DNA of 23,225 bases from an uncultured Eubacterium sp. GTDB lineage: Bacteria > Bacillota > Clostridia > Lachnospirales > Lachnospiraceae. The notes beneath the pieces are model-generated. The model worked only from the letters and a program-made list of their open reading frames with translations. It had not been told where the DNA came from and did not search any database. This document shows positions 6,953 through 14,454 of the stretch, piece by piece. The stretch's first letter is position 1. The number at the start of each line of letters is the position of its first letter. Location of the stretch: contig CAJTVR010000073.1 in assembly GCA_910580075.1 (NCBI GenBank), positions 1 through 23,225 on the forward strand. Direction: 5' to 3'. The position numbers and the translations under genes are program-made.

Positions 6953-7192
6953 TTATTCCTGAATAGAATGCGGTGTGAATTTCTGAAAGTACTGTTCAGC
7001 CATTTCCCTGGAAACGTCAAAATAATTCTGGATTTTCTGAATAATACAGTCAGCAGAGATATGGTCCTTTAAATCGTAGCAGATGAGATTGCGGATGATT
7101 TTATCACGCTCCAATTCCAGTACTTCTTCCCGGCCCTGTCTGAAGCCTTCTTCCCAGCCTTCCTTAAAAATACTTTCTCCAAGTCCACGCAT
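6953..7192 (-). CDS. Stand-alone copy of the Rpn-family C-terminal tail (RpnS-like)
   Basis: 79 residues starting MRGLGESIFKEG at 7192, with AAAGG 8 bases upstream, so it has its own translation start. It repeats the C-terminal part of the Rpn-like protein upstream: a shortened Glu/Arg/Gly-rich coiled stretch, then LERDKIIRNLI, DLKDHISADCIIQKIQNYFD and VSREMAEQYFQKF. Over 6990-7118 versus 7293-7421 I count 9 differences in 129 positions with no gaps. It could be a remnant of a tandem Rpn gene that lost its nuclease part, or a functional small protein. In E. coli, internally translated small Rpn products antagonise the full-length nuclease. The intact frame and start favour function, but this is inference. 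Confidence 0.6.
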   Translation of the reverse strand: MRGLGESIFKEGWEEGFRQGREEVLELERDKIIRNLICYDLKDHISADCIIQKIQNYFDVSREMAEQYFQKFTPHSIQE

Positions 7193-7270
7193 AGTTTATG
7201 CCTTTCATTTTTATGCAGACAGATCTCTTGACGAGAGACTTTCCAGTCTGACAAGAATGCTGTCTGATGG

Positions 7271-7531
7271 TTATCGTGCAAATTTAGAAAAATACTGTTC
7301 AGCCATTTCCCTGGAAACGTCAAAATAATTCTGAATTTTCTGAATGATACAGTCAGCAGAGACATGGTCTTTTAAATCGGAGCGGATGAGATTGTGAATA
7401 ATTTTATCACGCTCCAATTCCCGTCCTTCTTCCCGTCCTTCTTCCCGTCCTTCTTCCCGTCCTTCTTCCCGTCCTTCTTTCCGTCCTTCTTCCCGTCCTT
7501 CTTCTAAAATACTTTCTCCAAGTCCGCTCAT
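7271..7531 (-). CDS. Putative internally started small Rpn product (gene within a gene)
   Basis: Codon 270 of the Rpn-like gene is an ATG (7529-7531) preceded by AAGGAGG, with GGAGG at 7540-7544 and 8 bases of spacing. This is a much better initiation site than that of the full-length gene. It would make an 86-residue protein beginning MSGLGESILEEG, composed of the EEGR repeats and tail helices. The neighbouring stand-alone gene starts at the equivalent residue (MRGLGESIF). E. coli rpn genes are known to encode such internal small proteins, which inhibit the nuclease. The Shine-Dalgarno also encodes K-E-A, so the match may be partly accidental. Confidence 0.5.
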   Translation of the reverse strand: MSGLGESILEEGREEGRKEGREEGREEGREEGREEGRELERDKIIHNLIRSDLKDHVSADCIIQKIQNYFDVSREMAEQYFSKFAR

Positions 7532-8338
7532 ATGTTTTGCCTCCTTCCATAATTCCTTATTAGCAGAAAAATCAATATAATCAGAAACAGTGTCCATAAA
7601 CCCGGGCCTGTGCGGGTACATGAGAGCGTTTAAAAAGCGGAGCAGGCCGTAACCCTCATCGCCTTCTTTGCCGCTGTAAACACTGCTGCCCAGGCGGATG
7701 ATGACCAGGCTCATCAGGTCGTAGTCAGCCCTGGGCGTATGGCAGGGACCTGTATTTGCGGTGTTTTCCAGGCTGTAATAGGAAATGGTGTAACGCTCTC
7801 TGACCGGAATCCTGTCCCGGCAGATCCAGATACTGCAGCATTTTTCCAGGGAGCTGTAACTGGCAGATTCCGTCACAAGGGAAAGCTGGGCGGACAGCCT
7901 TCTGGCGAGATAGTAAATGCCTCTTTTCTCAATAGGATAGCCGGGACGGTAATTTTTCTGCGGTTCAAAATCAATATGCAGGTTTACGCATACATTTTCA
8001 TTCGAAAGCAGCGGATTTTTAGCCCGGAAAGCCAGGTCGAACATAGAGGTTTTTTCATTAAGCTGTACAAATTCAGGACTGTCCGCGCGCAGCTGGGAAT
8101 TTGTCCTTCCAGGTGATACTTCGGTAGATTCAGAAAAGGATTCACGCTCAATAAAATCCATAATCTGCCTGCGGGTGAAAGTCCTGTATTCAGGGACAGT
8201 TTCCTGAAGAATGACAGCGAGTACTTCAGGACTGTATAAGAGGACTTTGCTCTGGGCGTCCAGGCCTTCTGTGTCAGCGGTAACCTGCATAGCGCTGAGA
8301 GTTTCCATGCTTCCGTTTGTTTTGTCCATAGGCGGCAC
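7271..8338 (-). CDS. Rpn-like / PD-(D/E)XK nuclease-family protein with EEGR repeats
   Basis: 355 residues from GTG 8338; an in-frame ATG at 8329 is an alternative start and neither has a strong ribosome binding site. The N-terminal domain (to about 265) shows the family pattern: MFDLAF (Asp101), HIDFEPQKNYRPGYPIEKRG with the ExQ form of the PD-(D/E)XK site (E125, Q127), YYLARRLSAQL and CSIWIC. Residues 275-307 are seven EEGR-type repeats, probably a charged helix. A short helical tail (LERDKIIHNLI...AEQYFSKF) closes the protein. Rpn proteins are DNA nucleases reported to promote recombination; many carry this Glu/Gly/Arg linker. A complete copy of the tail lies downstream, and a strong internal start is present at 7531. 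Confidence 0.75.
   Translation of the reverse strand: MPPMDKTNGSMETLSAMQVTADTEGLDAQSKVLLYSPEVLAVILQETVPEYRTFTRRQIMDFIERESFSESTEVSPGRTNSQLRADSPEFVQLNEKTSMFDLAFRAKNPLLSNENVCVNLHIDFEPQKNYRPGYPIEKRGIYYLARRLSAQLSLVTESASYSSLEKCCSIWICRDRIPVRERYTISYYSLENTANTGPCHTPRADYDLMSLVIIRLGSSVYSGKEGDEGYGLLRFLNALMYPHRPGFMDTVSDYIDFSANKELWKEAKHMSGLGESILEEGREEGRKEGREEGREEGREEGREEGRELERDKIIHNLIRSDLKDHVSADCIIQKIQNYFDVSREMAEQYFSKFAR
7420..7505 (-). repeat. Seven 12-base repeats encoding EEGR
   Basis: Near-identical CCGTCCTTCTTC units run in tandem within the Rpn-like gene; one unit differs and encodes KEGR. Length is a multiple of 3, so gain or loss of units keeps frame. Confidence 0.9.
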
Positions 8339-8377
8339 CGTCTTTCTGTATGAAGGGTTTTCTTGTGGTATGTAACA

Positions 8378-8406
8378 ATTATACTATAAAAAGCATGGCT
8401 GGTAAA
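8378..8406 (-). promoter_or_regulatory. Sigma-A-type promoter of the Rpn-like gene
   Basis: On the minus strand, TTTACC (8401-8406), a 17-base spacer and TATAAT (8378-8383), about 40 bases before the start. Confidence 0.6.
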
Positions 8407-8723
8407 GAGTCCGTAGTATGAGAATTAATTTACAGTTAATATTTACAGATGGGTTGCAGGAATGGTTTTTTGTTTGCCGGTTTTTATGATGCCTGCGATT
8501 CACTGGAAATTTTGTATTACAGGATATCTCATTTTGGAATATTCCCGGGTGTATTTGTTATTTTCTTATTTTTTAGTTAAGCAACAGTTTTAAGAGGGAT
8601 AAATTTTAATGACAGGTTTGTTGCTGAGAAATTATGTGACTACTTATATGGATGTGCACAATTAGGTTAAAAGCAAAAAACAAATCTGAATTAGATTATA
8701 GTGACAGTTGTGATTAATACAGA
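8407..8723. other. AT-rich intergenic DNA without a supported gene
   Basis: No frame with a convincing start and length. An 18-codon frame at 8609-8665 lacks any recognisable feature. The stretch separates the Rpn promoter (minus strand) from the promoter of the 58-codon gene. Confidence 0.45.
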
Positions 8724-8752
8724 TTGACATTGTATTTGGATTAATATACAAT
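8724..8752 (+). promoter_or_regulatory. Strong sigma-A-type promoter for the 58-codon gene
   Basis: Consensus TTGACA (8724-8729), an exact 17-base spacer and TACAAT (8747-8752), 38 bases before the start codon. Confidence 0.75.
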
Positions 8753-8790
8753 AGAGGAGCAACAGGAATTTATTTAGGAGGACATCATTC

Positions 8791-8967
8791 ATGATAGAAA
8801 TGAGAATAACACGTCATTCTGCTGCAGAAAAAGAGGATATTAAAGATGTAACAGTGTGGGAAGAAAGCAAAGATAGTTCTTATTATAATTATAAAAAGGA
8901 TACACAATGTCATTCACAGGCTGCCAGTGCAGAGGATATATTATATTCTCTGGGATTAAATGTATAA
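8791..8967 (+). CDS. Unrecognised 58-residue protein
   Basis: ATG 8791 follows AGGAGG (8776-8781) at 9 bases, with a near-consensus promoter upstream and a terminator 30-80 bases downstream, so this is a complete single-gene transcription unit. The product is hydrophilic: MIEMRITRHSAAEKEDIKDV, an acidic/Tyr-rich middle (EESKDSSYYNYKK) and a C-terminal AEDILYSLGLNV. One Cys and one His-x8-Cys-His stretch are present, but there is no recognisable metal motif, signal peptide or membrane span. I cannot assign a function. It lies below common gene-length cutoffs and is probably missed in many annotations. Confidence 0.65.
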   Translation: MIEMRITRHSAAEKEDIKDVTVWEESKDSSYYNYKKDTQCHSQAASAEDILYSLGLNV

Positions 8968-8999
8968 TTGTTAGAGCCTGGCAGGAAAATACGAACCTG

Positions 9000-9048
9000 A
9001 AAGGACTGCGGGTCTGCTGTAATCTTAGCGGATCATGCAGTCCTTTTT
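9000..9048 (+). terminator. Rho-independent terminator after the 58-codon gene
   Basis: AAGGACTGC (9001-9009) pairs with GCAGTCCTT (9037-9045) and runs into TTTTT. The loop is unusually long (27 bases). Confidence 0.7.
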
Positions 9049-9112
9049 GCAAATCCGGCGTTATCGTACAAATTCCAGCATTATCGTAACGATCAGACTT
9101 TTTACAGCAGAG

Positions 9113-9141
9113 TTGACTTTTTAAAATATATGTTATATGAT
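9113..9141 (+). promoter_or_regulatory. Sigma-A-type promoter of the hybrid kinase gene
   Basis: TTGACT (9113-9118), 17-base spacer, TATGAT (9136-9141), about 80 bases before the start. Confidence 0.6.
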
Positions 9142-9219
9142 TTCAGTATAGTACAGTCATGAAAAGGCATACCAGAAGGCTTGCAGAGGCTTTTTGCATA
9201 TGCGCAAAAAGGAGCGTTC

Positions 9220-11799
9220 ATGTTGAAGAAAGAAAAAATTAACACCATGTTGGACAAGAAAATCAAACGTTTTTTTGCATTTAGTATCCTCAGTGTACTG
9301 ATTGTATGTACAGCTGTGTTTTCGACTGTGATTCTGTATATGCAGAGGCAGACAGAGACGTCTGTAGAGGATATCAGTGGAATATACATGGAAGAAGTGA
9401 GCCTGCAGATACAGCAGAAGTTTGCATCCATTACAGAACTGCGTCTGAATCAGATTAGCGGAATGATACAGCGCTGCCAGCCCGAAACAGTTACATACGG
9501 TAAAGAGATGCTTGAAGAACTGCAGGTCAGTACAGGTGTGCGTGATTTTGCTTATATGGGAATTTATTCAGATGATGGCGAAGAAGAACGTATTACAGGA
9601 AGCCAGCTGGAAATCGCAGGTTATGACAGATTTTTGGACAGCCTTAAAGATAACGGGAGTGCCATTACAATGGCTGTGGACAGACGGGGAGAACGGTATC
9701 TGATACTGGCACAGGCAGCCGGATATCCGCTGAAGGATGGCAGCACCAGTACAGCTCTGGTTGGCGGGCTGCCGATGGATTATTTAAAAGAAGCGCTTTT
9801 TTTAAATGAAGAAGAGGCACGGATTTATTATCATGTCATTGCCAGGGACGGATCTTTTGTGATTCGAAGCAGCGATGCATACAGAAATAATTATTTCAAC
9901 CGTATGGAGGCTTTATTTGAAGAACTAAATGGAAAGAAAACAGATGATTATAAAAGAGAACTGAAGGAAGCGCTCAATAATTTTTCGTCTTATATGTCAG
10001 TCGTATCTATCGGAGGCGAAAAAAGATATATGTACTGTACGCCGATTTCTGAAAACGTGGACTGGTATTTAATTACCATTATGCCAAGCGGTATTTTAAA
10101 TGAACGGATTAGCAGGCTGGATTCTGTCAGGGTTGTGATTATGATTGGTTCAGCCATGATTATTCTGTTTACAATGCTTATTATTTTCATCATGTATTAC
10201 AGACTGTCCAAGCAGCAGATGAAGGAGCTGGATAAAAAGGAGCGTGCCGCAGTTCAGGCAAATATGGCAAAGAGCGAATTCCTTTCCAGCATGAGCCACG
10301 ATATCCGTACGCCGATGAATGCAATTATCGGCATGACAGAAATTGCGCTTCGGAATATGCAGGATATGATGCGGGTGGAAGACTGTCTGAAAAAGGTACG
10401 TCTTTCCAGCAAACATCTGTTAGGGCTTATTAATGATGTACTGGATATGTCCAAAATTGAGAGCGGAAAAATGACGCTGAATATCAGCCAGATGTCTTTA
10501 CGGGAGGCTATGGATGATATTGTGAATATTATGCAGCCTCAGGTCAAAGAGCGCAGCCAGTATTTTGACATTTTTATCCGGGATATTATGGTGGAAAATG
10601 TCTGCTGTGACGGCGTGCGCCTGAATCAGGTTCTTTTAAATCTTTTGTCAAATGCGGTTAAATTTACGCCGGAAGAGGGAAGGATTGATGTGCACCTGTG
10701 GCAGGAGATATCTGAAAAAGGCGATGAATATATCTGTACACACTTTATGGTCGAAGATACGGGAATCGGAATGTCTGAGGAATTCCAGAAGAAAATTTTC
10801 GACACGTTTGCAAGAGAAGAAGAGAATGAAAAGGTACAAAAGACGATTGGTACGGGTCTTGGCACATCTATTACAAAAAGTATTGTTACGCTTATGGGCG
10901 GCAGAATTGAGGTGCACAGCAAGCAGGGAGAAGGAAGCAGTTTTCATGTGATTGTGGATTTGAAGCGTGCAGAGCATGCTGAAGACGAAATGGTGCTGCC
11001 GCAGTGGAATATTCTGGTTGTGGATGATAATGAAATGCTGTGTCTGAGTGCTGTTGCAAATCTAGAAGCGCTTGGCGTGCATGCGGACTGGGTTATGGAC
11101 GGCAGGGAAGCAGTCGAAAAGGTTGCACAGCGCCATGGCAGGGGAGATGATTATCATTTTGTGCTGATTGACTGGAAGATGCCGGATATGGACGGAATAG
11201 AGACGATTAAGGAAATACACAGCAGGGTAGGAAAGGAAATACCGATATTTTTGATATCCGCTTATGACTGGAGCGAAATGGAGGAACAGTCGTTTGATAC
11301 CGAAATCGAAGGATTTATTTCCAAACCGCTGTTTAAATCTACGTTATATACCCGTTTAAAACAGTATGCAGACGGCAGCGGAGAAGAAGCAGAGGAAAAT
11401 GAAGAAGATAATGATTTTACGGGAAGACATGTGCTTTTAGCTGAAGATATTGATATTAACTGGGAGATCGCGAACGAGCTGTTTTCGGCATCAGGCATGC
11501 AGCTGGACTGGGCAGTGAATGGAAAAGACTGTCTGGATAAATTCAGCCAGTCAGCAGTCGGCTATTATGATGCGGTATTAATGGATGTGCGGATGCCGGT
11601 TATGAATGGCTATGATGCTACGAAGGCTATCCGGGCGCTTGACAGACCGGATAAAGATCTGCCGATTATCGCCATGACTGCAGATGCATTTGCAGATGAT
11701 GCGCAGAGGTGTTTTGAATGCGGGATGAATGACCATCTGACAAAACCGCTGGATATCAGGGAATGCATGCGCACATTCCGTAAATATTTCAATGTATAA
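9220..11799 (+). CDS. Membrane hybrid sensor histidine kinase with two receiver domains
   Basis: 859 residues; ATG 9220 follows AAAAAGGAG. Membrane segments at about 17-41 and 304-327 flank a roughly 260-residue outer sensor, probably Cache-like (IARDGSFVIRS, YCTPISENVDWYLITIMP). The HisKA domain has H360 in SSMSHDIRTPMNAIIG. The ATPase domain has an N box (LLNLLSNAVKFTPEEG), VEDTGIGM and GTGLGTS. Receiver 1 (about 597-715) has DD, D651 in IDWKMPDMDG and K702. Receiver 2 (about 737-855) has ED, phospho-acceptor D789 in MDVRMPVMNG and K842. There is no HPt or DNA-binding output, so output goes to another protein. It is followed by an amino-acid ABC transporter with its own promoter; a shared ligand is plausible but unproven. 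Confidence 0.9.
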   Translation: MLKKEKINTMLDKKIKRFFAFSILSVLIVCTAVFSTVILYMQRQTETSVEDISGIYMEEVSLQIQQKFASITELRLNQISGMIQRCQPETVTYGKEMLEELQVSTGVRDFAYMGIYSDDGEEERITGSQLEIAGYDRFLDSLKDNGSAITMAVDRRGERYLILAQAAGYPLKDGSTSTALVGGLPMDYLKEALFLNEEEARIYYHVIARDGSFVIRSSDAYRNNYFNRMEALFEELNGKKTDDYKRELKEALNNFSSYMSVVSIGGEKRYMYCTPISENVDWYLITIMPSGILNERISRLDSVRVVIMIGSAMIILFTMLIIFIMYYRLSKQQMKELDKKERAAVQANMAKSEFLSSMSHDIRTPMNAIIGMTEIALRNMQDMMRVEDCLKKVRLSSKHLLGLINDVLDMSKIESGKMTLNISQMSLREAMDDIVNIMQPQVKERSQYFDIFIRDIMVENVCCDGVRLNQVLLNLLSNAVKFTPEEGRIDVHLWQEISEKGDEYICTHFMVEDTGIGMSEEFQKKIFDTFAREEENEKVQKTIGTGLGTSITKSIVTLMGGRIEVHSKQGEGSSFHVIVDLKRAEHAEDEMVLPQWNILVVDDNEMLCLSAVANLEALGVHADWVMDGREAVEKVAQRHGRGDDYHFVLIDWKMPDMDGIETIKEIHSRVGKEIPIFLISAYDWSEMEEQSFDTEIEGFISKPLFKSTLYTRLKQYADGSGEEAEENEEDNDFTGRHVLLAEDIDINWEIANELFSASGMQLDWAVNGKDCLDKFSQSAVGYYDAVLMDVRMPVMNGYDATKAIRALDRPDKDLPIIAMTADAFADDAQRCFECGMNDHLTKPLDIRECMRTFRKYFNV

Positions 11800-11822
11800 A
11801 CAGGCGTTTTTTGTGATTATTA

Positions 11823-11851
11823 TTGCATTTTTATGCATTATTAGGTATAAT
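11823..11851 (+). promoter_or_regulatory. Promoter of the amino-acid transporter genes
   Basis: TTGCAT (11823-11828), 17-base spacer, TATAAT (11846-11851), 39 bases before the binding-protein start. No terminator separates it from the kinase gene, so read-through is possible. Confidence 0.65.
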
Positions 11852-11890
11852 GTCAGATGCGGAACATTCCGTAAAAGGAGGATAATCATA

Positions 11891-12799
11891 ATGAAAAAGT
11901 TAATAGCAGCACTCATAACATGCACACTGGCGGCAGCAATGCTGACAGGATGCGGCAGTGCATCAGATGACGGCGCTTCGTCTGGCGGAGATGTCAATGC
12001 AGAAATCACCCAGGCAGATGATGAAAAACCAGATGACGGGGACAAGGCTTCCGGGGATGAGGGAGCCGCACAGCCGGATGCGTCTGCATCAGATGATGAG
12101 AAGGACAGCGCACCGTCAGAGTTAAAGACGGTAAAAGAAGGCGTTCTTACAATGGCAACGAATGCAGCGTTTCCGCCGTATGAGTATTATGAAAGCAGCG
12201 AAGTGGTCGGCATTGATGCGGATATTGCAAAAGCCATTGCTGATAAACTGGGGCTGGAACTGAAAATCGAAGATATGGAGTTTGGTTCCATTATCATTGC
12301 AGTTACACAGGGCAAGGCTGATATGGGTCTGGCAGGAATGACAGTTACCGAGGAACGTCTGGAATCTGTAGACTTTTCGGATTCTTATGCAACTGGTATC
12401 CAGGCAGTCATCGTAACAGAAGATTCTGATATTGCAAAGATTGATGATCTGAATGGAAAGAAAATCGGCGTGCAGCTTGCTACAACCGGCGATATTTATG
12501 CAAAAGATGATTTCGGCGAGGATCATGTAGAAGCATATAACAAAGGTGCAGATGCTGTTATGGCATTAAAACAGGGCAAGGTAGATGCAGTTATTATTGA
12601 TAACCAGCCGGCACTTTCTTTTGTAAAAAGTACAGAAGGGCTGAAAATCCTGGATACAGAATATGCAGTAGAAGACTATGCAGCAGCAATCGCAAAAGGA
12701 AACAGTGCACTTGTGGAAGCGGTAAACACAGCACTGGCAGAATTAAAAGAAGACGGGACAATCGATGAGATTGTGGATAAGTATATTGTTTCTGAATAA
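11891..12799 (+). CDS. Amino-acid ABC transporter substrate-binding lipoprotein
   Basis: 302 residues; ATG 11891 follows AAAGGAGG at about 8 bases. A lipoprotein signal ends MLTGC (Cys21). An unusually long, acidic, low-complexity linker (about 22-78, rich in Asp, Ser, Ala) tethers the binding domain. The type-3 periplasmic-binding fold shows the family blocks: LTMATNAAFPPYEYYE, IGIDAD-like VVGIDADIAKAIADKLG, GKADMGLAGMTVTEERLESVDFS, NGKKIGVQ and GKVDAVIIDNQPA. Family members bind polar amino acids (Gln, Arg, cystine, His) and deliver them to the permease encoded next. The ligand cannot be set from sequence alone. A terminator right after this gene should raise its level above that of the permease. 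Confidence 0.92.
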   Translation: MKKLIAALITCTLAAAMLTGCGSASDDGASSGGDVNAEITQADDEKPDDGDKASGDEGAAQPDASASDDEKDSAPSELKTVKEGVLTMATNAAFPPYEYYESSEVVGIDADIAKAIADKLGLELKIEDMEFGSIIIAVTQGKADMGLAGMTVTEERLESVDFSDSYATGIQAVIVTEDSDIAKIDDLNGKKIGVQLATTGDIYAKDDFGEDHVEAYNKGADAVMALKQGKVDAVIIDNQPALSFVKSTEGLKILDTEYAVEDYAAAIAKGNSALVEAVNTALAELKEDGTIDEIVDKYIVSE

Positions 12800-12814
12800 G
12801 AATGATGGAAAAAC

Positions 12815-12842
12815 AGAGGGCATCCGGTAAGCCCTCTTTTTC
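12815..12842 (+). terminator. Intra-operon terminator/attenuator
   Basis: AGAGGGC (12815-12821) and GCCCTCT (12831-12837) form a 7-base stem with a 9-base loop, followed by TTTTT. It lies between the binding protein and permease genes, a common way to make more binding protein than membrane parts. Confidence 0.85.
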
Positions 12843-12863
12843 CGGTTATAAAGGAGAAAACCA

Positions 12864-13589
12864 TTGAACTTTATTGAGATGTTAAAGGACAAAATCGATT
12901 TTTATTTTATTACGGATGCACGCTGGCATTATTTTACCGACGGGGTGAAAATTACGCTGCAGGTAACGGCAGGCGCCCTGCTCATCGGACTTGTAATCGG
13001 TGTGCTGGTGTCTATCATCCGATCTGCTCATGACCAGAATCCGAAAAAGGAGTTAAGCGCGGGCGGAATCATAATGATGTTATTAAATGCAGTCTGCAGG
13101 CTGTATCTGACGGTCATCCGCGGTACGCCTACACTTGTGCAGCTGCTTTTGATTTACTTTTTCTTTCTGGCAAATGTGGATAATAAAATAACGACTGCTA
13201 CAGTGGCATTTGGGATTAACTCCGGGGCATATCTGGCTGAGATTTTCCGCTCCGGTATTATGTCGATTGACCAGGGACAGATGGAGGCGGGACGTTCCCT
13301 CGGGCTTGGCTATGCAAAGACAATGCAGAAAATCATTCTGCCGCAGGCATTTAAAAATACGCTTCCGGCGCTGATTAATGAAATCATTACACTTTTAAAA
13401 GAAACGTCGATCTGCGGTTATATCGGCCTGAATGACCTGACAAGAGGGGCCGAAATTATCGGCGGGGCTACATATGAATTCTTTGTTCCGCTGTTTGCGG
13501 CAGCTATGATTTATCTTGCCATAGTCATGTTCTTTACATGGATTATGGGAAAAGTAGAAGGGAGGCTTCGGGAAAGTGATCGCCGTTAA
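12864..13589 (+). CDS. Polar amino-acid ABC transporter permease
   Basis: 241 residues. TTG start at 12864, chosen because AAGGAG (12851-12856) lies 7 bases upstream and no ATG serves better before residue 6. The HisM/GlnP-type permease has about five membrane segments, the N-terminal F-T-D-G-V-K-I-T-L-Q block, VIRGTPTLVQLLLIYFF, and the EAA loop (GQMEAGRSLGLGY...IILPQAFKNTLPALINE) that contacts the ATPase. It is preceded by the attenuator and overlaps the ATPase gene by 14 bases, indicating coupled translation. A homodimer is expected, as only one permease gene is present. Confidence 0.93.
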   Translation: MNFIEMLKDKIDFYFITDARWHYFTDGVKITLQVTAGALLIGLVIGVLVSIIRSAHDQNPKKELSAGGIIMMLLNAVCRLYLTVIRGTPTLVQLLLIYFFFLANVDNKITTATVAFGINSGAYLAEIFRSGIMSIDQGQMEAGRSLGLGYAKTMQKIILPQAFKNTLPALINEIITLLKETSICGYIGLNDLTRGAEIIGGATYEFFVPLFAAAMIYLAIVMFFTWIMGKVEGRLRESDRR

Positions 13590-14298
13590 AAATCTGACAA
13601 AAAAATTTGGTGACCATCTGGTACTGGATAATATTACCGAGCATATTGAAGCAGGGGAGAAAGTAGCTATTATAGGCCCTTCCGGTTCTGGAAAATCGAC
13701 CTTCTTACGCTGCATGAATCTGTTAGAGCAGCCTACGAGCGGGCAGATTTTTTTTGACGGGACGGATATTACACAAAAGAACGTGGATATTAACAAAATA
13801 AGGAAGCAGATGGGAATGGTTTTTCAGCATTTTAACCTGTTTCCGCATCTGTCTATTATGGACAATATTACGCTGGCACCGCTGGAATTAAAGCTGATGA
13901 GCAAAGACGAAGCACGCACAGAGGCGATGCGGCTGCTAAAAATAGTAAATCTTGAGCAAAAGGCAGACGCATATCCGGGCCAGCTGTCCGGCGGGCAGAA
14001 GCAGCGTATTGCAATTGTGCGTTCTTTAGCGCTGAAGCCTAAAATGATGCTTTTTGATGAGCCGACATCGGCGCTGGATCCGGAAATGGTCGGTGAAGTA
14101 TTAGAAGTTATGAAAGGACTTGCAAAGGAAGGCATGACTATGGCGGTTGTAACCCATGAGATGGGATTTGCCAGGGAGGTTGCTACGCGGGTGATGTTTG
14201 TAGACCAGGGCCATATTTTAGAGCAGGGTACGCCGGAGCAGGTATTTGACCATCCTAAGAATGACCGGACGAAAGAATTTTTATCGAAAGTCCTGTAA
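13576..14298 (+). CDS. Polar amino-acid ABC transporter ATP-binding protein
   Basis: 240 residues from a GTG start at 13576, within the permease gene. All ABC ATPase motifs are intact: Walker A GPSGSGKST (34-42), Q-loop in MVFQHFNLFP, signature LSGGQKQR (137-144), Walker B MLFDEP (158-163), D-loop SALDPE and the switch His194 in VVTHEMGF. The length and the HFNLFPH block match the GlnQ/HisP group. It powers the permease encoded just upstream. No clear terminator follows; the next gene starts 156 bases on. Confidence 0.95.
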   Translation: MIAVKNLTKKFGDHLVLDNITEHIEAGEKVAIIGPSGSGKSTFLRCMNLLEQPTSGQIFFDGTDITQKNVDINKIRKQMGMVFQHFNLFPHLSIMDNITLAPLELKLMSKDEARTEAMRLLKIVNLEQKADAYPGQLSGGQKQRIAIVRSLALKPKMMLFDEPTSALDPEMVGEVLEVMKGLAKEGMTMAVVTHEMGFAREVATRVMFVDQGHILEQGTPEQVFDHPKNDRTKEFLSKVL

Positions 14299-14366
14299 GT
14301 TTTTTAATGATGTCCTAATGTAAAAATGCAATAATGACCTTATCAAAATGTAATAAATGGACGAAA

Positions 14367-14406
14367 TATACTATGATAGGCAGATTGTGCCCAAAGGGCA
14401 GACTGC
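14367..14406 (+). promoter_or_regulatory. Promoter-like and hairpin leader before the FliD-like gene
   Basis: Overlapping TATACT (14367-14372) and TATGAT (14372-14377) lack a good -35 partner. They are followed by a nested hairpin: GCAG (14380-14383) / CTGC (14403-14406) outside, TGCCC (14388-14392) / GGGCA (14396-14400) inside. It does not match a riboswitch class I know. Confidence 0.3.
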
Positions 14407-14454
14407 GTGAAAAGGACTTTGTAAAAAAGAAAAACAGAACAGGGGGAAACGTAT

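Noticed and set aside
7420..7505. CRISPR-like short repeats
   Set aside because: 12-base units without spacers, in frame within a gene, encoding EEGR.
8609..8665. 18-codon frame preceded by AGAGGG
   Set aside because: Too short, no conserved feature, and it lies upstream of the evident promoter for the real small gene.
10626..10977. Overlapping antisense frames of about 100 codons in the kinase gene
   Set aside because: Shadows of a well-defined histidine kinase domain; no initiation signals.
14380..14406. Riboswitch (for example c-di-GMP type) before the FliD-like gene
   Set aside because: Only a small nested hairpin is present; the conserved core of known riboswitch classes is absent.
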